Source: Pseudomonadota bacterium (GTDB lineage Bacteria > Pseudomonadota > Alphaproteobacteria > Rhizobiales > Xanthobacteraceae). Taken from it: DNA of 35,919 nt. Position numbers and translations under genes: made by a program. Shown here in pieces: positions 30,310-35,919 of the stretch. The stretch lies in NCBI GenBank assembly GCA_963205465.1, contig CAUJKG010000296.1, positions 1-35,919 on the forward strand. Reading direction: 5' to 3'. Each line of letters starts with the position of its first letter. Position 1 is the stretch's first letter. Under the pieces are notes generated by a model that was not told the DNA's origin, made no database searches, and worked only from the letters and a program-made list of their open reading frames with translations.

Positions 30310-31557
30310 ATGAAGATGAGCACGACAGTTTCTCCGCTTGCACCGAAGGAATTCATCGATCCGCCGGCCATCGACGGCGTGCGGCTCGCCACCGGCTCGG
30401 CCGGCATCAAGTACAAAGGGCGCACGGACGTGTTGCTCGCCGCCTTCGACAAGGGGACTACGGTCGCAGGCGTCTTCACGCGCTCCAAGTGCCCGTCGGC
30501 GCCGGTCGAATGGTGTCGCGAGCAGGTCAAGCGCGGCACGGCGTTCGGCCTCGTGGTGAATTCCGGCAACGCCAATGCCTTCACCGGCAAGAACGGCAAA
30601 GACCAGGTGCGCTTCACGACCAAGCTTGCGGGCAAGGCGATCGGCTGCAAGCCCTCGGAAGTTTTCATTGCCTCGACCGGCGTGATTGGCGAGCCGTTGG
30701 ATGCGAAGAAGTTCGACGGCGTGCTCGAAGAGATCGTCGCCCGCGCGGAGCCCGGCCATTTTCTGGAGGCCGCGCGCGCGATCATGACGACCGATACTTT
30801 TCCTAAGACGGCAACGGCGACGGCAAAGCTCGGCAAGGCCACGGTGACGATCTGCGGGATTGCGAAGGGCGCCGGCATGATCGCGCCCGATATGGCGACG
30901 ATGCTTTCTTTCGTTTTCACCGACGCGCCGATCGCGGCGAAAGCATTGCAGAAGCTACTCAGCGAAGGCGTCGAGGATACCTTCAACGCGGTCACCATCG
31001 ACGGCGATACCTCGACCTCGGACACGCTGCTTCTGTTCGCCACCGGTGCTGCGGCGAAGCGTGGCGCGCCGAACATCACCAAGGCGAAAGACCCGGCGCT
31101 GAAAGGTTTTCGCAAAGCGCTGATGGGCGTGCTCGCAAATCTTTCCGAACAGGTGGCGCGCGACGGCGAGGGTGCCCGCAAGCTCGTTGAGATCACGGTC
31201 GAAGGGGCGAAGTCGAAACAATCCGCGCGCAGGATCGCCATGTCCATCGCCAACTCGCCGCTCGTGAAAACCGCGATCGCGGGCGAGGATGCGAACTGGG
31301 GTCGTGTCGTGATGGCGGTCGGCAAGGCCGGCGAGCCTGCGGACCGGGATAAGCTCTCGATCTGGTTCAACGGCATCCGGGTCGCGCACAAGGGCGCGCG
31401 CGATCCTTCCTATGACGAGGCGGAAGTGTCGGAAGCGATGAAGAAGCCGGAGATCGCGCTCAAAGTGGCGCTCGGTCTCGGCAAAGGGAAGGATCGCGTG
31501 CTGACCTGCGACCTCACCAAAGAGTATGTCGCGATCAACGGCGATTATCGCAGCTGA
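30310..31557 (+). CDS. argJ: Bifunctional glutamate N-acetyltransferase/amino-acid acetyltransferase ArgJ
   Basis: [18 protein letters not shown]; autocleavage-site region [42 protein letters not shown] at 30316 is an alternative start. Confidence 0.96.
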   Translation: MKMSTTVSPLAPKEFIDPPAIDGVRLATGSAGIKYKGRTDVLLAAFDKGTTVAGVFTRSKCPSAPVEWCREQVKRGTAFGLVVNSGNANAFTGKNGKDQVRFTTKLAGKAIGCKPSEVFIASTGVIGEPLDAKKFDGVLEEIVARAEPGHFLEAARAIMTTDTFPKTATATAKLGKATVTICGIAKGAGMIAPDMATMLSFVFTDAPIAAKALQKLLSEGVEDTFNAVTIDGDTSTSDTLLLFATGAAAKRGAPNITKAKDPALKGFRKALMGVLANLSEQVARDGEGARKLVEITVEGAKSKQSARRIAMSIANSPLVKTAIAGEDANWGRVVMAVGKAGEPADRDKLSIWFNGIRVAHKGARDPSYDEAEVSEAMKKPEIALKVALGLGKGKDRVLTCDLTKEYVAINGDYRS

Positions 31558-31632
31558 GGTTCATGCGGAAGCGAAGCATTATTTTAAGCGATCATTGACC
31601 GTGGTTTTTAACGCCATTTTGCGAGGTTCCCG

Positions 31633-32043
31633 GTGAAACTCCTGATCGTCGCCGCTTGCGCGCTGATCGACGTTGATGGCCGGGTTCTCCTCGCCAAGCG
31701 TCCTGCCAATAAGGATATGGCGGGGCTTTGGGAGTTTCCCGGCGGCAAGGTCGATCCGGGCGAGCGGCCGGAAATAACTCTCATCCGGGAACTGAGGGAG
31801 GAACTGGGAATCCAGGTGCAGGAGGCGTGTATCGCGCCGCTCACTTTCGCAAGCCATACCTATCCGCACTTCCAGCTCCTGATGCCGCTGTGGGTTTGCC
31901 GGAGATGGGAAGGCGAGGCGAAAGCGCTCGAGGGGCAAGAACTCGCCTGGGTACGGCCGAACCGGCTTCGCGATTATCCGATGCCGCCCGCGGACGAGCC
32001 TTTGATCCCGCATCTGATCGATTTGATCGCGATGCCCGGTTGA
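31633..32043 (+). CDS. mutT: NUDIX hydrolase, 8-oxo-dGTP diphosphatase (MutT-like)
   Basis: Nudix box GGKVDPGERPEITLIRELREELGI; GTG start. Confidence 0.92.
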   Translation: MKLLIVAACALIDVDGRVLLAKRPANKDMAGLWEFPGGKVDPGERPEITLIRELREELGIQVQEACIAPLTFASHTYPHFQLLMPLWVCRRWEGEAKALEGQELAWVRPNRLRDYPMPPADEPLIPHLIDLIAMPG

Positions 32044-32060
32044 AATGGCAGGAGCCGAAC

Positions 32061-32243
32061 ATGGCCAAAGAATTGACGCAGACCCTCAAAGCATTTGCCC
32101 GTAACGAGCGCGGCGGGACCGCCATCGAATACGCCATCATCGCGGCAGGCGTCGCGGTTGCGATTGTCGGCACGCTCGGCATCGTCGGCGAAACCGTGCG
32201 CGACAGTCTCTTCAAGAAAATTGCCGACGCGCTCGGCGCGTAA
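32061..32243 (+). CDS. Flp family type IVb pilin
   Basis: MAKELTQTLKAFARNERGGTAIEYAIIAAGVAVAIVGTLGIVGETVRDSLFKKIADALGA; G/TAIEYAIIAAG prepilin cleavage region. Confidence 0.9.
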   Translation: MAKELTQTLKAFARNERGGTAIEYAIIAAGVAVAIVGTLGIVGETVRDSLFKKIADALGA

Positions 32244-32258
32244 CTTCATCCGGAATTT

Positions 32259-33179
32259 TTATTCTGTCTTGCTGCCGGCCGGGAGTTCGACCGTGCTAAG
32301 CGCGTCCGCGAGGCGCGTTTTCGCGCTGCCGGGCCGGAGCGGCTGCTGCTGGCTTTCGTGCGGCGACCATCCCGACAACCATAGAATTTCGAAGGTTGCG
32401 CGAATGCGGCCGTCGTTGTCGGCAAAACGTTCGCGATAGATTTCCGCGGCACGAAACAGCGTCGTGCGTTGCAACGGCTTGCGGCTGCGCTCGGCGAGCG
32501 CATTCGTCGCCCCCATGCGGCGCAGGTCGTGCATCAGCGCGATGGCGTTGTCGTAGCGAACCGTGAAGCGGTCGGTGTCGGTCACCGGCAGCGCCAGTCC
32601 CGCGCGCTGCAACAGGCCGCCAAGCACGCGCACTTCCACGAAAGGCGAAACCCGCGGACTGATGCCGCCTTCGATTTCGCTTTCGGCAATGGCCAGCGCT
32701 TCGCGCAGTTCAGTGAGGGTATCGCCGCCGATCACCGCGGCGAGCAGCAGGCCGTCGGGCTTCAAGAGGCGCTTCATCTGCGCGAGCACGCCCGGCAGGT
32801 CGTTCAGCCACTGCATCGACAAGAGCGAGATTGCGAGGTCATAGGGCGCGCGTGCGCCTTCGATGGTTTCCGTCTCGCCGGTGACCGGCAAAAGATCGAC
32901 GCTTTCGGTCTTGTTCGAGCGCAGCAGCGCGTCGCGCAATTCGTCCGGCGACGGCGTTTCGATCAGCGCCGTGCGGGGAAAATCGCGCGTCATGGTCGCG
33001 AGGCGCTCGAACAGATCTTCCGTTGCGCGCTCGAGCAGGAATTTTTCCGCGCCTTTGCGCGCGGCGCGGCGTTGCCGTTCGCGCAGAAGGGTCCGGTCGA
33101 AAAGAATGTGCGGTGCGTTCAAGAGCGGTATACCTGCGGACTCGGCGAGGTGGCGTCGGGCGAAATTCAGCGTTAGCAT
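32259..33179 (-). CDS. SAM-dependent methyltransferase (BioC/NDUFAF5-like)
   Basis: YDLAISLLSMQWLNDLPGVLAQMKRLLKPDGLLLAAVIGGDTLTELREAL. Confidence 0.85.
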   Translation of the reverse strand: MLTLNFARRHLAESAGIPLLNAPHILFDRTLLRERQRRAARKGAEKFLLERATEDLFERLATMTRDFPRTALIETPSPDELRDALLRSNKTESVDLLPVTGETETIEGARAPYDLAISLLSMQWLNDLPGVLAQMKRLLKPDGLLLAAVIGGDTLTELREALAIAESEIEGGISPRVSPFVEVRVLGGLLQRAGLALPVTDTDRFTVRYDNAIALMHDLRRMGATNALAERSRKPLQRTTLFRAAEIYRERFADNDGRIRATFEILWLSGWSPHESQQQPLRPGSAKTRLADALSTVELPAGSKTE

Positions 33180-33187
33180 TTTGAACG

Positions 33188-33964
33188 ATGCTGCTCGCTG
33201 CCAAGGCTTTTCGGCCAGTCTCCGCCGCCGCGCAACTCCTTGCGTCGGGCGGACGCGCAGTCATGCAGGCCGTGTTGCCGCCGACTTGTCTCGGTTGCCG
33301 CAAGCCGGCGGGCGGGGCCGGCGGTCTTTGCGCCAAATGCTGGGAGGCAGCAGGCTTCATCGAGCGGCCTTATTGCGAACGGCTGGGAACTCCTTTCGCA
33401 TATGAGAGCGGCGGACCGCTGATCTCGCCGTCTGCTTTTGCCGATCCGCCTGCCTTCGACCGGGCGCGAGCGGCGATGCGTTTTTCCGATGTCGCACGCG
33501 ATCTCGTGCATCTCCTGAAATACGGCGACCGGCTCGATCTGGTGCAGCCATTCTCGCACTGGATGGCGCGCGCGGGCAGCGAGTTGCTGCGCGAATGCGA
33601 TGCGCTCGTTCCCGTGCCGTTGCACTGGACGAGGCTGTTTCAGCGCCGCTTCAATCAGTCGGCGGCACTGGCGCAGGCGCTCTCGCGGCGAACGAAGGTC
33701 CCGGTCATCGATGACGTGCTCATCCGCGTGCGCGCGACACCGCCGCAGGTGGGGTTGGCACGTGACGAACGCGCCAGAAACGTGCATGGCGCTTTCTCGG
33801 TTGGCCAAGCCTTGCGCGTGAAAATGAAAGGCAAACGGATCGTTCTGATCGACGACGTGTTGACCACAGGCGCCACGGCCAATGCCTGCGCGCGGGTGCT
33901 GCGCCGCGCCGGTGCGGCGAGGATCGATGTGCTCACTTTGGCGCGGGTTGTCGATCCGGCCTGA
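33188..33964 (+). CDS. ComF family protein (phosphoribosyltransferase-like)
   Basis: CLGCRKPAGGAGGLCAKC zinc motif; LLKYGDRLDLVQPFSHWM; PRTase motif RIVLIDDVLTTGATANACARVLRRAGA. Confidence 0.93.
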   Translation: MLLAAKAFRPVSAAAQLLASGGRAVMQAVLPPTCLGCRKPAGGAGGLCAKCWEAAGFIERPYCERLGTPFAYESGGPLISPSAFADPPAFDRARAAMRFSDVARDLVHLLKYGDRLDLVQPFSHWMARAGSELLRECDALVPVPLHWTRLFQRRFNQSAALAQALSRRTKVPVIDDVLIRVRATPPQVGLARDERARNVHGAFSVGQALRVKMKGKRIVLIDDVLTTGATANACARVLRRAGAARIDVLTLARVVDPA

Positions 33965-34003
33965 AACCCGATATTATCGGTTTGTCTAGTCAAGGAGTTT
34001 CCG

Positions 34004-34885
34004 GTGACCGGAACGCAGACGAAATTCAAGGCCGCTCTGGTGCAGATGCGCACCTCGCTCTCGGTAGAGAAGAACATCGCCGACGCGAGCAAGCTGATCC
34101 GTGAAGCGAAAGAGCTCGGCGCGGAGTATATCCAGACGCCGGAGATGACCAATATCATGGAGCAGGGCCGCGACGGCTTGTTCGCGCGGTTGAAGGAAGA
34201 AGAGCACGACGACGCGCTCGCCGCCTTCCGTGAACTCGCGCGCGAGTTGAAGGCCTACCTTCATGTCGGCTCGCTCGCGATTAAGGCGTCCGACGACAAG
34301 GCGGTCAATCGCAGCTTCCTGATCGATCGCGCGGGCGACATCGTTACGCGCTACGACAAGATTCATCTCTTCGACGTGCAGCTTGCCGGGGGCGAGAGCT
34401 ATCGCGAATCGAACACCTATAAGCCGGGTGAGATCGCGGTAACGGCCGATCTGCTCTGGGGGCGGCTCGGTCTCACCATCTGTTACGATCTGCGTTTTCC
34501 CGCGCTCTATCGCGCGCTCGCCACGGCCGGCGCGCATTTCCTCGCCGTGCCGGCGGCCTTCACCAAGCAGACCGGCGAGGCGCATTGGCATGTGTTGCAA
34601 CGCGCGCGCGCGATTGAGACGGGTTCGTTCGTGTTCGCCGCCGCGCAGGGCGGGCATCATGAAAACGGCCGCGATACCTTCGGCCACAGCCTGATCGTCG
34701 ATCCCTGGGGACGCGTGCTTGCTGAAGCCGGCAAGGAGCCGGCAGTCGTGATCGCCGAGATCGATGTCGAGGAAGTGGCGCGCGTGCGGGCGCGCATTCC
34801 TTCGCTCGAGCACGGCCGCCGTTTCGAAGTCGCCGCGACCTCTCAGGAACGAAACCACCTCCATCTCGTCGGCAAAGCATCGTGA
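34004..34885 (+). CDS. Carbon-nitrogen hydrolase (nitrilase superfamily, Nit/omega-amidase-like)
   Basis: Catalytic triad contexts YIQTPEM, RYDKIHLFDV, GLTICYDLRFPALYRALA; GTG start. Confidence 0.93.
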   Translation: MTGTQTKFKAALVQMRTSLSVEKNIADASKLIREAKELGAEYIQTPEMTNIMEQGRDGLFARLKEEEHDDALAAFRELARELKAYLHVGSLAIKASDDKAVNRSFLIDRAGDIVTRYDKIHLFDVQLAGGESYRESNTYKPGEIAVTADLLWGRLGLTICYDLRFPALYRALATAGAHFLAVPAAFTKQTGEAHWHVLQRARAIETGSFVFAAAQGGHHENGRDTFGHSLIVDPWGRVLAEAGKEPAVVIAEIDVEEVARVRARIPSLEHGRRFEVAATSQERNHLHLVGKAS

Positions 34886-35331
34886 TCCGCTACGATCTTC
34901 ATTGCGAGGCCGGTCACGGCTTCGAAAGCTGGTTCCGCTCGTCGGGCGATTACGACGCGCAGCGCAAGCGTAAGCTCGTCGAGTGCCCGGTCTGCGGCTC
35001 GCATCAAATCGAGAAGCAGATCATGGCGCCGCGCCTGAAGCGCAGCGACAAGACGCAAGCCGCGAAGCCCGCCGAGGAAAAAGCGCCGGTCGCGATGATG
35101 TCGCCGCAGGAAGCCGAGTTTCGTCAGAAACTGCGCGAGTTGCGCGATCACGTGACCAAAAACGCGGAAGACGTCGGCGAGAAATTCCCCGAGCTTGCGC
35201 GCAAGATGCACAACGAAGAGATCGAGCGCCGCTCGATCTATGGCGAAGCCTCGCCGGAGGAAGTGAAGTCGCTGCTGGAGGACGAGGTGGATATCCATCC
35301 GCTGCCACTCCTGCCGGACGACAGGAATTAG
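34882..35331 (+). CDS. DUF1178 family protein
   Basis: MIRYDLHCEAGHGFESWFRSSGDYDAQRKRKLVECPVCGSHQIEKQIMAPRL; 4-bp overlap with upstream gene. Confidence 0.92.
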   Translation: MIRYDLHCEAGHGFESWFRSSGDYDAQRKRKLVECPVCGSHQIEKQIMAPRLKRSDKTQAAKPAEEKAPVAMMSPQEAEFRQKLRELRDHVTKNAEDVGEKFPELARKMHNEEIERRSIYGEASPEEVKSLLEDEVDIHPLPLLPDDRN

Positions 35332-35346
35332 GGGGCTTACCTATTC

Positions 35347-35459
35347 TGTCATTCCGGACGACCCGAAGGGTCGATCCGGAATCCAGAGGTTACTCCGTAA
35401 AGCCTTTGCCGACTGTCCTGGATTCCGGGTTCGCGTCTTCGACGCGCCCCGGAATGACA
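35347..35459. repeat. ~113 bp interspersed palindromic repeat (TGTCATTCCGG...CCGGAATGACA family)
   Basis: Perfect outer arms tgtcattccgg / ccggaatgaca; inner arms ccggaatccag / ctggattccgg; same family as 20580-20693. Confidence 0.88.
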
Positions 35460-35522
35460 CCTATAGTGCTTCGCCCGCGCCTCTGAATAAGGGCGGAGCG
35501 ACTTTCGATACTGCGTCGATAA

Positions 35523-35919
35523 TTAATTCGGGTGCGTCCAGAGCAAAAGCACGATGCCCGCGACGAGCAGGGCGATTCCGGCCGCCTCGCGCGCGCTGGT
35601 CTTCTGCGAAAACAGTCCTTGCGAAACGAATTGCGCAAACAGCACTTCGACGAGCGCGAGCGTGCGTACGCTCGCGGCGGTCGCGAGCGCAAAAGCCATG
35701 AACCAGAATTGCGAAGCGAGCGCGCCGACGAAGCCCGCCGCGAGCGATGGCTTCCAGGCGCGCAGAATCGCAGCGAAGACCTTGCGGTCGAACAGCACAA
35801 GCCAGAGCGAGAGCAGCGCGGTCTGGATCGCGAGACTCCAGACCAGCGTATAAGCCGCCGGCATCAAGACCTGACTCGCAACGGGCAGCGAAAGCACGGC
35901 TCCGCGAAAGCCGACCGCC
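35523..35919 (-). CDS. EamA/DMT family transporter, 5' end beyond window
   Basis: C-terminal half only: FVGALASQFWFMAFALATAASVRTLALVEVLFAQFVSQGLFSQKTSAREAAGIALLVAGIVLLLWTHPN. Confidence 0.8.
   Translation of the reverse strand, partial: AVGFRGAVLSLPVASQVLMPAAYTLVWSLAIQTALLSLWLVLFDRKVFAAILRAWKPSLAAGFVGALASQFWFMAFALATAASVRTLALVEVLFAQFVSQGLFSQKTSAREAAGIALLVAGIVLLLWTHPN

Overview
This looks like a core chromosomal segment of an alphaproteobacterium in the Rhizobiales/Hyphomicrobiales, judged from gene content, about 60% GC and the repeat families. I found no phage, transposase, CRISPR array or defence island, and no convincing undescribed multi-gene system. Supported genes are a partial flippase, acyl-CoA synthetase, CAP-domain lipoprotein, mechanosensitive channel, tRNA-Arg(CCT), SNase-like protein, M48 protease, CarD, FdxA, S4 protein, Suv3-like helicase, two tandem DUF3108 genes, RpmB, phytase/esterase-like protein, CobT/CobS, J-domain protein, BolA, AroB/AroK, XerD, AccA, L,D-transpeptidase, SecA, PpiC-type isomerase, ArgJ, MutT, an orphan Flp pilin, methyltransferase, ComF, nitrilase-family hydrolase, DUF1178 and a partial EamA transporter. 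The strongest unexplained signal is the roughly 500 bp non-coding region upstream of the helicase (12692-13199). It holds two copies of a ~49 bp element built on an 11-bp period. Each copy contains GAAC-N7-GAAC, the alphaproteobacterial LexA-type motif, and the region carries eight GANTC (CcrM-type) sites. Other leads are an SNase-fold protein lacking its catalytic and Ca-binding residues, a palindrome over the carD promoter, a probable leaderless bolA transcript, and several leader hairpins.
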